From NCBI GenBank assembly GCA_036365515.1, contig CM070873.1:222258876-222322875 (forward strand): a stretch of DNA of 64,000 bases, in the 5' to 3' direction. Both the position numbers and the translations under genes were made by a program. How positions within the stretch are numbered: the stretch's first letter is position 1; the number at the start of each line of letters is the position of its first letter. This stretch comes from Torymus aiolomorphi (lineage: Eukaryota > Arthropoda > Insecta > Hymenoptera > Torymidae). This document shows positions 25,201 to 36,921 of the stretch, one piece after another. The notes beneath the pieces are model-generated. The model made no database searches, had not been told where the DNA came from, and saw nothing but the letters and a program-made list of their open reading frames with translations.

Positions 25201-26009
25201 CGAGAACACGGCAAACGACTGAATCGCCGCGGCGGCACGCGAGCGCGTCCGTCGGCCGAACTCGGCGCTGCGCGTCACTCTAAATCAATTACACCCTGCG
25301 TTCCACTTTTCTCGGCCGACAGCCCGTCGTCGTGATTTCTCACTCGGCGAGAATAAAGCCCTGACGTCACCACCCCGTCGACGAGGCGATCGCCACATAC
25401 AAATCGCTCGTAAAGCCGCGCAAGTCGTGTCTCTCTACATATGCGACCGCGGCCATATTTGTCAGCTATTTCCAGCAAGGTGTCGCACCCTCGGGAGTCG
25501 CCAAAAGTCGAAGCAATAGAGCGAGCAGTTAAGTCGTCCGAAGAGCGCAGGAAGAGGAGAGCTAGGGCGAGAGAGGGAGAGAAGATGCAGCGGGTGCGAG
25601 GCTTGCGCGGCAATAAAGTTTTGTTGACCAGGGTCGCTGACAATCATAAAGACTCGCGCGTCGTCCGAGAGAACAGCCCGGTATATATATACGCACAAAC
25701 GCCGGACTCGAGGCTCTTTCGTCTTCTTATAGACGCGAAATCCTCCGTCCTCGTCCTGCGCTAAATCCTCTCTCGCGGGCAAAAGAGAAAGGAGCCGCCG
25801 TCGTCGCCGCTGCCTGGAGGAAGAGAGGAGCACGCTCATGCGCCGGCGGTGGGGGAAAAGATCGGGAGAAGAAAAGAGAGAGGGTCCGGTGGGCTGGTAC
25901 CCAAGGTTATGGAGGTGGCCAAGGAGGTGGGACTCCGCAGCTCGCCCTCTCTTCTTCTTCCGCTTCTTCTCTCTCGCTCTCTCTCGCTCCCCATTCTTTC
26001 TCCGTCTTT
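25200..26009 (+). promoter_or_regulatory. CpG-rich candidate promoter
   Basis: CpG-rich DNA with GA/CT tracts leads into a TCAGT initiator-like pentamer at 26009-26013 (TTTCTCAGTCGAGTG), matching the arthropod Inr consensus. This position would give the leader exon that ends at the donor at 26794. The start site is a guess from motif and composition. Confidence 0.35.
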
Positions 26010-26794
26010 CTCAGTCGAGTGCAGTATACGCGCGCGTAGGCAGTCACAGCGCCAGCGTAACGCTAACCGGCCAACTTATAGCCACTACCACTACTACCCC
26101 CGTGCGTGTACCCAAGGGGGCAGCAGCAGCAACAGCAGTCGCTCTCTTTTTCACGCTGCCCGTGTACCACCGCCACCTCCGCACAGGAGCGAGTGACCGC
26201 GCGCACAGTCGGCTCGACACCATGTGACAGAGCCCCTCGTCACCGGTTAGAGAAAGTATCGGTGCGTCAGTAGTAGTGCGAGCGCGGTAAACGTCGGAAG
26301 TTCCTCCAAAATAAAAGAGAGAGAGAGAAAGAGAGAAAAGAGGTGCGCGGCAGCCACGTGTTGACAGGTGTCGTCGTCACCGTACCGCCAAATCACGCGG
26401 CTCACCTGGACCAACCGTCGCCTGCGAGCGCAGAATCTACTCTTATTTTGGTGCTACATATTATATCCTCTCTCCATCCTAATACAGTGTGCTTGTACAG
26501 TGATGTATTTGCGCGTGTACAGTGAGTCGAGGGATTGAGCCGTTCTTGCGAACTCGGAATCTCTCTTATGTACGAAGTGATATTATACGTGTGTGCCGGC
26601 GCTTGTAAATATACGCCTGCGTCCTCGAGCGACTGAGGGATTTCGATGCGTTTTGGAACAAGTGACGCACTGTTGCGGAAGTGATTTTCAGTTTGACATA
26701 GTCTGTCGAAGTGCACGGACGTGTTACATACCTGACTGGGAGTATTTGTGGAAATTTCGGTCAATTGGAACAGCGACGCCGTCATTTCGCACAG
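26010..26794 (+). other. Candidate untranslated leader exon ending at a strong donor
   Basis: The right edge is fixed by ACAG|GTAAGA at 26794/26795, a near-ideal splice donor. The left edge is only the initiator-like motif. The interior is CpG-rich with a GA tract (26316-26341) and no conserved protein frame. The nearest good plus-strand acceptor with a downstream coding exon is at 34230 in front of the BTB gene, so this is a plausible alternative first exon of that gene with an intron of about 7.4 kb. Confidence 0.4.
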
Positions 26795-27470
26795 GTAAGA
26801 AGATCCCTTGTTTTATTATTTTCTCTCTTTCCTCAGAGCGTAGGCTCGCAACGCCGTCGTAAAACCTTTACAATGGTCAATATTTTATCTAAAGTCGTAT
26901 TTATTTTATTGTTAGTTCTAGAACGAAATGTATTTGTTTTGCAATTTGATACGCCAATTTCGCGTCGTACATGTAGAACAATTTTGACGCGAAGAAGGGA
27001 ATTCGTTTAATTCGGAGCTTTCAAAGCAAGCTCCATTTAATGTTTTTTTTTTTTTTTTTTTAAATAGGTTGAACGTATGATGTTGGCAATAGGACGAAAT
27101 ATTAAATAATTGTTTCTGCTATCTGACGGCAATCCGCCATGAATTTTTCTGAGAAATAAGATAAATGCAAGTATACAATTATCAACTTTAAAAAGTACGT
27201 AAATTCTTACGTTTACTTTATAACGTTAACATCTTTTCTGTGCTATTGTTTTTATGTAAATGTATAGAGTCATACCGTTTCTAATGTATCCTTTTGCTAT
27301 ATCTTACAATTTTGACGCATGTGTCATATCCTATCGAAATATAGAAAGCACGAATAGGTCCACAAATAAAATACGTTATTGTCTGCTCAAAATAATCATT
27401 AATTGAGATCGAATCATGCTCCGAGACAATTACCACGGCGATTACATTAGCGCACCTTGCCAGCTCCATT
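26795..27470. other. AT-rich DNA, probably intronic
   Basis: Begins with the GTAAGA donor and contains a T-run (27043-27060). No gene. Confidence 0.4.
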
Positions 27471-27970
27471 CACGTGACCGAAACTATAAATAACCCGGAA
27501 AGTCGGCGAACAATCCGCGCGCACGAGCCCGATCGCGAGTACACTCCACTCGGTCCCCTCTCTTCCGGGCCGCGGCGCGCTTCGAGACGATCCAATTCTT
27601 GAGGTACATCGTTATTATATATACGAGGGGCTCACGCGTCGCCACGGGTTCACATGGATTATAAATTTAGATGATATTCTTAGATCCCCCGCCCTTCGGA
27701 AAGCCTCTTCCGCGCGCTCGCGCGCGCACGTCCTTGAAGCTATTTCGCGGCTCTGGCCCCCGGCGGGGGCAATATCATTGGCCGTCCCATGCGTGGGCAT
27801 TTAAAAGCCAACCCCTCGACCGCGCCGTTCCCCCCTCGAGCGCCACTGTAATCTCAACCCCTTCGCGATCCTGCAGCTTGCCTCTCTGTCGCGTCAACCC
27901 CTTGCATATACGCGCACTCAAGAGAACGCGTGCATGCGTGCGCGCGCGCGCGTGTGTCGCAAGTTGAATC
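27470..27970. promoter_or_regulatory. CpG-rich block with TATA-like motif
   Basis: CTATAAATAACC (TATA-like, about 27484) sits at the upstream edge of a CpG-rich block, and ATTTAAAAGCC lies near 27800. It could be another alternative promoter. No donor of comparable quality was found to confirm an exon. Confidence 0.25.
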
Positions 27971-28740
27971 GAAAGGGAGGAAGGGTTGTTGCAATTACTC
28001 ACGGTGAAAATATTTTCTATGCTGCTGGCGCCGGCTGCGGGGAGGAAAGTTGAGCAGTAGAACTGGGTCTGCGTTTGTAGGACAATGGCCAGATTCGTGG
28101 GGTACACTGACACTGTTTTCGATTTTTCGTTAATTAACGTGCAAAATAGTTTAGATTTTTCATTGTTATTGTTCATATTGCGTTCAAGAAACCGCCACGA
28201 TAATAAATTAACGCGTTGTATTTGTTAAAATTATGAAAATGGTTATATTAAATCTATCGCTAGCATATAAATATTACGTTTTATTTTAATGGTCGCGATA
28301 AAATTGTATTTACTTATCTTGAAAATACATTATCAAATATTGTTTTATTACGATTTTACGTGCATTTTCGATATTGGTATGTATTTCATTAGTCATAATT
28401 GCCGCAATTTACAACTTAATACTGTTTTTACAAATATAGAGAAATGTTTAATAAACGATGCATATTGAATTCTCATGGGATACGAATAATATCGAGATGC
28501 ATATCATTGCAACTTAATATTCATTGAAATTTAATGATTAGCAAATTGAATTCCATTTTAATTTGAACATTTTGAAATCTGAGTGTGCGTATAAATACAG
28601 TAAATACTTTTCGGTTGAAAATTTATTTCCATAATGTATGCCCTCCATACGCTTTATCAAAATAAAATTTCTCGTTTTCCAAATATTATTTCATTAACAT
28701 GGCCAAACGCCGCATTCATTACTATTTGAACTTTCACGTC
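27971..28740. other. AT-rich spacer
   Basis: No supported feature. Confidence 0.4.
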
Positions 28741-28935
28741 CGCGAAAAAAATTCTGGCAAAATTACTTTCGCACATCGCGACTCGTCAGACGGCGGTGGT
28801 ATAAAAAAAAAATCACGAAGCTGAGTAAAGCGAGCGCCGCGTAAAAAAAAAAAAAAACACGAAATAAATCACGCTGAAAATTTCGCCGGGGCGCACGCGC
28901 GCGCCTATAAAATTTGCATACATCATGCAAGCGCA
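28740..28935 (+). promoter_or_regulatory. Candidate TATA promoter with octamer motif
   Basis: CGCGCCTATAAAATTTGCAT at about 28900-28919 combines a TATA-box-like TATAAAA with ATTTGCAT, the reverse complement of the POU octamer ATGCAAAT. It lies at the upstream edge of a 1-kb CpG-rich block that ends in a splice donor. A start about 30 bp downstream would fit. This is motif reading only. Confidence 0.35.
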
Positions 28936-29966
28936 TGCATGCACGGTAAACGGCACCACGCGAGCCGCGCACGTATATACCTCCACACACACTTTGAGCA
29001 GCGCACTTGCTCTATATAGACGGACGAAAACCACCGGACGTCTCTCTCCGACGTATATGCATCTTCCCATACACACACGCACCCACACACATGCGCACAT
29101 ATACGGGCGCGCGAAAGGGTAGTTCGTGGTTCGCGGAAGGAGGTACGCGCGGCCAGCAGCGCGGTGGGCGTACGGCGCCCACGAAAAAGACGGAGAACGC
29201 GCGCGCGCGCGGGAGGGAGGCGTCGCGGCGCCCGCGGGGGAGGGAAACGCGTGCTAAGACGCGAGCGCGGGGGGTCTCTCTCTCTCAGCCAAGGATGGCG
29301 CTCTAGAGGGGGGAGAGGGGAGTGAGTGAGCGAGTGAGAGAGCGCGCGGCGCGAGAGCGAGTAGAGGGGGCACGGGCGAGGAGGGGCGCCCAACGTCACC
29401 GGCGCATTCACTCACCGGCCGTCGCCGACGCAGGCAGGCAGGCAGGCAGGCTGGCAGCGCACACGCAACCCTCGCACGCACGGTTAGTTTCTCGGCACAC
29501 ACTCGCGGAGGCGGCTGCTGCAGCGGCCAGCGCGCGCGCACATCACACACGCCGTGTGCTGCGAGCAACACAACACCGCCCCCGCCACAGCCGCTGCACG
29601 CGCCGTACCTCGTCCTCTCACCATCATATCTCTATTATATATCTGTCTCCATCTCCAAATTTACGCGCGCATTCTGTAGTTTCTCACTATCCTGGTGATA
29701 TCTTTTGGATGCGCACGCTCGTGGTGGTACCTGGAGTATTCGGAGCATCATGTGTCTTGGGTCAGTAGTAGCAGGCAGTTGCCGGACTCTCCACGCAACT
29801 CGGCTCGAAACGTGAAGTGATTCTGATGTTTAAGCCAAAAGTGATCGTTAGTTTCTTCATTTTTGTGATCCAATGTCAAAGTGCTATTGGCAGTCCTCGT
29901 GAGGTGCTGATATGATGACATGACGATGATACTCTCGCTAAGTGTTTGTCGATCCAGCCGATGACA
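28936..29966 (+). other. Candidate untranslated leader exon
   Basis: CpG-rich with GA tracts and a CAGG run (29431-29455). The frames in it are low complexity. It ends at GACA|GTGAGTTC, an acceptable donor. By position and orientation it could be an alternative first exon joined to the acceptor at 34230 in front of the BTB gene. Confidence 0.35.
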
Positions 29967-30590
29967 GTGAGTTCGGAATTATTTCATTGGGGTTCTTGGA
30001 TAATATTCGGAGGCTTTGAATTCGCGATTTCTGGCGGAGATTCGAAAGCTCATACGTGCGCTTGTTTATGTGCAATCACGGAATTCACAATAATCTCATT
30101 GTAATATTGTTGGCATAACACTGTTTACTATCAATCTTACGTGTTGACTGGTAGAAGCTAGTAGATTTTATAATGCCAAAATATTTAACATGTACAGTAG
30201 TTGAAATAGAGCTGAACAAAGAAGCAAAATAAACTGAATTATTCAATTAATTTTGCAAAAACCAGCAAATAATTATTTTATCGAACGCTTACAGCCTAAC
30301 GTCGAGTTACTCCAACGCAGATCACCGTGAAATCGCATGAATTTTTACAAAAATATTTAATCTCATAGCCATGATATTCCGTGATTTATACATGAAAAAA
30401 CAATGCACGCATCCACATTTGAACCCAATAAAAAATATGTAAAAGGCGCATAAAACTTTTCTTAGAAGCATGCATGAAACGTAAATCATATAACCACGCG
30501 CTCCAATTTTCTCAGAATAAGAATATCAAGTCGTTAAATCCACCATTTATTTTCTGAGCATTACACCTAAGTACCATCTTCTCTTAAAAT
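29967..30590. other. AT-rich DNA, probably intronic
   Basis: No supported feature. Confidence 0.4.
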
Positions 30591-31250
30591 AACGTACCGC
30601 ACTTGCATGAAGGCATACGCACTGACATATAAAATAAATCTGTTCTTATGTATGGCTTACGGTACTTATCATCCCGCGGTAAACAAGCAACTGCAAACAC
30701 AAAAAAAACGCACATAATAGAAGCATCGCAAAGTGAAATCAGTGTTTTCGAATTCCGTACTGCCGGGGGGGGGGGGGGGGGCTCACGTGAAAACGTCAGC
30801 TGATCATCGGCAAAGGGGCGCCGCGTGGATCCGTCGCACGCGGCGGACACAGTGCGTGCGATCGCTTTTTTTCAATTTCGCACCAAGGTGATCTTGTCCG
30901 AGCCATGCTCGCGAACGCGCCTCGCACACGTGACGGGCGTGGGCGCGCGCAGACGGACTCTCACTCTCTATCTTCCTTCTCGGCGTGTATCGCGTTTCAC
31001 CTGCGGGCGAAGGAAATCGGAAAAAAGTGTACAGATGGATGGGGATTATATACGTGAGCGTGCGGGGGGTGGAAGAGAGAGGATCGCGTTTCCCCCGCAT
31101 TGTCTCATTCGCCGCGAGTGATTTTCGCGACGAGAGATACGTATCGGGAGAAATACGCGGCCGATGTATGGAGGAGACTTTTATTATGACGGAAATGTCG
31201 TCGAGGAGAGTCGTGTTTCACATGCATATCGGCTTATATGCGGCCGCAGG

Positions 31251-31294
<44 letters not shown>

Positions 31295-31430
31295 GCATCG
31301 CGAGGAAAAAGTTTTTTCGTTACATAATGCAACGTTTTTTCCTCCCTTTAATGATCGGAAGCGAGAAGTGCGCGCACCAGCGTTACGGGTTTAAATCGAG
31401 ATTTTTCTTTGTTCGGAGCGGGATATATAT
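30590..31430. other. CpG-rich block with G17 and GA tracts
   Basis: Includes a run of 17 G at 30765-30781 and a GA tract at about 31252-31289. Frames are mirrored on both strands and not gene-like. Possibly regulatory. Confidence 0.3.
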
Positions 31431-33350
31431 ATATATACATATTTTTTTTAATAACAGTGAAAAATGCTAGAATTTTTAAATTAATTATAAGGTATAACAA
31501 ATACCTTTATATAGAATCAGAGAATTGCCTTTTGTTATAAGCATTTTCGCGATAATATCGTTCGCACGTCTGGTAAAATTTAATCAAAAGCAGAAACAAT
31601 TATTCCTCTCATATATGCGGGCGTAGCTATATATATATGGAAAAAGGCTAAATCAAAGGGAACTATAAAATCTATTCATTAAAAAATACACGTTAAATAA
31701 TTCCGGCCGAACGTTTTATGCGCAGAGCAGCGGCCGCCACCGCTGCCCGTAATGTATATCGAAAAGCCCAGAACAAAGTGACTTTTTTCGGACGAATCGC
31801 GCGAACGAAACTTTTATTCCGTTCATGTTTATCTATTATCCAGCGTCGAGGCTCTCGCGTTAACGAGCGCCGCGCGCGCACTCGCGGAACTTCATTAAAT
31901 CCATCGAAAAAGGAAGCGAAATCCACTCGCTCTGTCTCACCCTCTCGCTCTCTCCCTCCCTCCTTTCGATTAAATTTGCAAATGCCCAAAGGCTCGAACT
32001 CGCGCGGAAATTCCTGTACGCCATCCCCGTATCAAAATTGTAACTCGCACCGTGAAATTCAGTCGGCCACGTGTGCTCCCGCACTCACGTCCACGCGCGC
32101 GCCTCTTATGTGCGTCCTGTAGACATGACGGGGTATCGTTTACTTGGACCCGGCGCGACACTTTTTTTAGCGCCGAAGCACATTAGTGCGCGTACACGTG
32201 TCAGTTTGACAACAAAGTTGCCCGGCTGAGTTCGGCGAGTCCACGCGCAGCCGGCATCTCGTGCGCCCCCCGGGGCTTTTCTCGCTATTTTTCCACCTTC
32301 TGTAGATGTAGTCTTTGAAGAGGATAAACAGTGGGTTCTATATTATCTCATTAGAATTTCAGGGCTGATTTTATACGCTTTACCCCTTTAAACTTATTGA
32401 ATAAGTTTATTTCATTAAATAATTCATTTCTGGCTAATTTATCCGCTTCGAGCTCTGAAAATAAAAGCCTCAATATCCAATTCTGTAGAGTATGTTATTA
32501 ATGAATAATTTTTAAATAATACACCGAATAATAATGACTTTTGATACAATTATTTTTAGCATTACGAATTATTTACTCGCGCAAGCATATTTTACCAATT
32601 ACATAATTCCTTTAGTCATAAAAAACGTTTACTATTTATTTAACTTAATATTCTTTAAATATCTTTGACATTAAACAATTAAGAATATTACGAAGAAATA
32701 AAACTTACGCATGCCTCGTACAACACCACATTCGGTTACACGAATTTTAATAATTAGTTCTTACTTGGCAGCTCGAGTTCATTGCAAAATTCGTCGACCG
32801 ACAAATGCGAAGTCTTTCAGCGAGAAACCCAATGGCATTTTTCGAAGAACAACGGTTAAGTTGTGGAAATGGGTTGTATAATAAATTGGGCGCTTACACA
32901 AATTGCAGCCGCTACGAAATTGCATTTGCGACATACGTAGACGGGTGTACGCGTATAGTCGTGTGAAAGAAATTCCACTGCACCGCAAAGATACGTTTTG
33001 AGAAAATTTTAGATATACATGCGAACTGCTTTTCAAAATATTCACTAGAAATATATAGTATGCGTATAGTTATTATATCGTTGAATTTAAATATGATATT
33101 AAGATCTGAGGAATTCGAAACACAAAATCATGTATATAATTTTCTCTAATATTTTAAAAATTTTGGACTAATAATATAATATTCAATATTAGCAATAACT
33201 AATACTTTTCATAACTCATAAAAATTCACCAGACTATTTACTAAATACACATGGTAATTTTTGTGCATTATTAAATACATCGAAATTTCCTGAAGCGAAC
33301 CCAGTAATCAATCCACCAATATTGAACTCGAATCGAGCTGATTTTTCTGG
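31431..33350. other. Mixed spacer with a CpG-rich block at 31.7-32.3 kb
   Basis: The CpG-rich block 31700-32330 includes ATTTGCAAATG (about 31974), another octamer-like site. The rest is AT-rich. No gene is supported. Confidence 0.3.
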
Positions 33351-34230
33351 CTAATCCCCCGTACGCTCTTAACCCTATGAAAAATCTCAACGATTTCGGG
33401 GACGCATAAAGAAAATCGCGTCCGCTCGTGCGAACTCGTCGGCTCAGAGAGCGATTGCCCAAGTTTTCCACATCTCTTGCGGCGCGTACACGACGATCGA
33501 CGTGCCATTCCTCATATATACCTCTCTCTCTCTCTCTCTGCCTCCCTCTTGCAGAAGCGATATTTCCCCTGCGCGCGCCACTCTCGCTTTCACTCCGTAC
33601 TTTCGTAGCGACGATTCGCGCTCCCGCGAAAATTGACACTCCCCGCGCCCGCCACGCGTAATTGCGATCCGTTAAATCATTAGAGCAGTAGATAGCCGTA
33701 ACAACGCACGCGTGTGTATACGGCCTATTGTTTCGAGCGGCTGACGCGTGTACGCTGCAGCTACAGGTGCACGTGTGCCGCTCTGCGCAATTTCGAGCGG
33801 GAAAACTACTTCTCCGCTGTTTCCTGCTAGAGGCGTTATCCCTCGGTTCTTCGTATTTGTCTCAACATAAAAGCGTTATTGCTTAATTCTATTGATCTGA
33901 CTATTTAATAATTTCTATAACAACTTGCTATACTGTTGCAAAAATCTTATTGCTAGCTGCTTTTATATTTGATCAAAAGCATGATAGCTCATTATTCGTT
34001 ACAAGCCGATAACAATTTATGTAGAATGCTATTGCCATACATCACAGTTGAAACTGTTCTCGTAACTTTTGCAAGACCATAAATCATGCATCCTGTCAGG
34101 CCACTTTTCCACGACCGCGCGACGTTCTAAACTTCGATCGCTCCAAACGCAAAACAATATTCCGACTTTCGTAACACCTCTCGTAGCCCTTCCCGCAACA
34201 AACGACTAATCCGATCTCTCATTCTTCCAG
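33350..34230. other. CpG-rich block and end of the presumed 5' intron
   Basis: CpG-rich at 33350-33860 with a CT tract (33523-33540), then AT-rich. The stretch ends in GATCTCTCATTCTTCCAG at 34230, with the branch-point-like ACTAAT at 34205. Confidence 0.4.
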
Positions 34231-34497
34231 ACAGTCGGCGCCGATCGCGAAATTGCCAACAACCGAGACTGGATCCTCGATAATTCAGTGAATTGCATGG
34301 AAGTACAAAACACGAGGACAGAGGGCAGAGGAGCGGCCAGCTGGTGTGGTGGCGCGACAAGGACGGCAACGACAACGAGGTGGCTTCTTCGCGCGAACTA
34401 GCGAGCGGAAGAACGGAAAAGACGAAGACGACGGGACAACAGGAGAAAGCAACCGGAGGCGGCAGGAGGCGGTGGAGGAAGCGAGGAGTCGAGAACT
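34231..34497 (+). other. 5' untranslated part of the BTB-Psq exon
   Basis: Starts after a good acceptor (pyrimidine tract and CAG at 34228-34230, ACTAAT branch-like motif about 25 bp upstream) and runs to the ATG at 34498. It is purine-rich and contains one short upstream ORF. Confidence 0.6.
34297..34401 (+). CDS. Upstream ORF in the BTB-Psq leader
   Basis: ATG at 34297 opens a 34-codon frame that stops at TAG 34399-34401, about 96 bases before the main start. A closed uORF of this size typically lowers or conditions translation of the main ORF. It shows no conserved peptide that I recognise. Its reality depends on the transcript including this exon. Confidence 0.3.
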   Translation: MEVQNTRTEGRGAASWCGGATRTATTTRWLLRAN

Positions 34498-36921
34498 ATG
34501 TCCTCCTCCACTGCGGAGAGTCGTGACGGGATGGCCGACGGACAGTACTCGCTCAAATGGAACAACCACCAGGCGCACATTATGCAGGCGTTCGAGTCCC
34601 TGCTTCTTGCCGAGGCCCTCGTCGACGTGACCCTCGTCTGTGCCGAGAAGAGCATGAAGGCCCACAAGGTCGTACTGAGCATCTGCAGGTGGGTTATCAG
34701 TTGACATTTTCAGCTGCATTTCTATATTTTGAAATTATTCTAATTTACGTATTGCGTTAGGAACAACAGTTACTTAAAGTTTTTGAATTAATGTAAACTA
34801 TCAATATTAAAATAACAAAATATTATATTACTTAGGATACGCATTCTTTCACAAATAATTATCATTAATAGATTGAATTTAATGAAAACTTTTTTTGTTT
34901 ATTATAGCCCCTTCTTTGAGCGGATATTCACTGAGCACCCGTGCAAGCACCCAGTGATCGTGCTCAATGACTTCCCGGGCCGACAGATCGCCGCCCTAAT
35001 TGACTTCATGTACCGCGGAGAGGTGCAGGTAGATCATGATGATTTAAATAGCCTGATGCATGCTGCCGAAAGTCTACAGATACGCGGTCTGGCGGCCTCA
35101 TCGGATCCGCAGGGGTGTCTACGAGGGAGTCCGCCGGAGACGCCACCAGACGTGATGTTGGGCGATGACGAAAGCGCCCGGCAGATGCTTTTGGACGGCC
35201 CCTTGCCCGAGGAAGAGGACGACCTACACATGGACATGGAGAATCACGCCCTAAGTCCAACACCAATGCGGGACCACAGCCTGCCACACATGGGTCACCT
35301 CAACTTCAACCTGAGGGACCTGTCACCCCTTATGCCCAGAAGGAAGCAGGCAAGGCCTAGGAGGCGGTCAGGCGAGATCATGCCTCAAGATCTGAGCAAA
35401 CAAAATCAGCCGCAACAGCAGTCCAATTGCGACGAATCGTCCAGCGCTGTTGTCAACCTTTCGAATAAGGAACAGCAGCAGCAACAGAATCAGTCGCATG
35501 AACAGCAACAGATTCAGCAAACAGCGGAACAACAACCCCTGCAACAGAGCTCGCCATCGAGACACCAGCCGCAACAGCAGCAACCACCACAACCATCACA
35601 ACACCAGCAACAGCAAGAATCATGCGAGGAAGTAGCGGAGAATTTGTCAATGAAGAGGGAACCAAAAAACTCACAGTCGCCCTCGACGTTGACCGACCAA
35701 ATGTTCAAGTCCGAGAGCGAAGCGGCCAGTAGTCCGCGAGGGTCGCCTCTGGTTATTTCCGGTCTTCACCCGGACGCCGCCTTCGCGGACCTTCCCGCCA
35801 CCGGTTTGGCGGCCATATCGTCGTTAACGCTTACACCGCCACATCACCACGGTAGCGAGTACCTGTCAAACTTGGGTCAGCTGGCGGCCCAATGGCTGCC
35901 GGGCAACCATCAGAACCATATGGGCCCCGTTGGAGCCCGCCTCCCGCGCGAGGGTAGCCCGCTCGGCAAGCCGCCGGGCTACCATTACCCACAGGCGGAG
36001 GCACCCATGCCGCCCAGGAACTTTCCCATGGATGGAATACCACTGCCCCCGGGTCTTTTTCCACCTGGCGCATCCCTTGACATGCACGACACCTTCAAGG
36101 CGGAAAATCTTCACAACCTGTACATGAGTGCGGCTAACCTGGGCCACCACCACACCGGCAAGAAGGCCAAGAAGCACCGTGGCGACGGTGTGGCTCGACG
36201 CTGGAGCGACCACGCGAGGAGCCTAGCCGTCTGTCGACCCAAGGGTCAGCACAGTGCCCCCCGAGGAGGCCCGCCCAGATCCTGGACGAACGCTGACCTG
36301 ACGGAGGCACTCACGATGGTCTGGAACAAGAAGATGACGACGTCCCAGGCGAGCCGCGTCTATGGCATCCCCTACAACAGTCTGCTGATGTACGTCAGGG
36401 GCAAATACGGCAAGAGCTTGAAACTCGAGCAGCTGCGCAAGGACTGCATCGGCGAGCTAATCAACAACAACAACGTCAAGGCTTTGGAGCCACCGCCACA
36501 GAGCACGCGGCTGCCCGCGCTGCCGCCTCTGCCGGGCCAGACCCAGGCGCAGGCGCAGGCGCAGGCCGAAGCCGAGGCCAATTTCGCGCATCACCAGCTG
36601 CTCAGCCAGGGCCTCGCCCAGGCGGGCTTCTTCCCCGACTTTGCCGGCTTCCCGGTACCGGTAAACATGGTGCACCTGCTGCCGCCCAGCGAGCAGCAGC
36701 AGCAGGGCGACAACGGCGGCGCCAGCAACGGGCATCAGCAGCAGCCACCGCCCCCACCCCCACAGCAGCCTCAGCAACAGACCGCCAGGGTGCCGGAGGA
36801 TGCGTCGATGCCCAGCAGCAGCCGCAGTCCCTCGCCCGTGCCCATGAACATGGCCGAGGGCATGATGCCGCTCCCGGCCCAGTCGGCGCCCGCGTTGCTC
36901 CAGCAGAACGGCTCCGAATGA
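34498..36921 (+). CDS. lov: BTB/POZ and Pipsqueak-domain transcription factor, jim lovell-like
   Basis: Two coding exons, 34498-34688 and 34908-36921, joined inside the BTB domain, encode 734 residues. The BTB domain (about 17-125) opens with YSLKWNNHQ and has the core LVDVTLVCAE, AHKVVLS and HPVIVLNDF motifs, so the protein should dimerise. A basic MPRRKQARPRRRSGE stretch (206-220) is followed by PQDLS (223-227), a CtBP corepressor-type motif. Gln- and His-rich tracts come next. A Pipsqueak helix-turn-helix DNA-binding domain (about 521-577, from RSWTNADL to LEQLRKDC, with MTTSQASRVYGIPYNSLL) precedes Ala/Gln and Pro-rich tails. BTB-Psq proteins are sequence-specific nuclear regulators of development and behaviour. 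The BTB subtype and the basic motif point to jim lovell. A related paralogue of the same class is possible. ATG 34498 has A at -3. A second Met (residue 12) is an alternative start. Confidence 0.9.
34689..34907 (+). other. Intron within the BTB domain
   Basis: 219 bp with CTGCAG|GTGGGT at the donor and TTTGTTTATTATAG|CCCC at the acceptor. Joining the exons restores the BTB sequence LSICSPFFERIF in phase 2. The exon-1 frame reads into the intron and stops at 34704. Confidence 0.95.
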
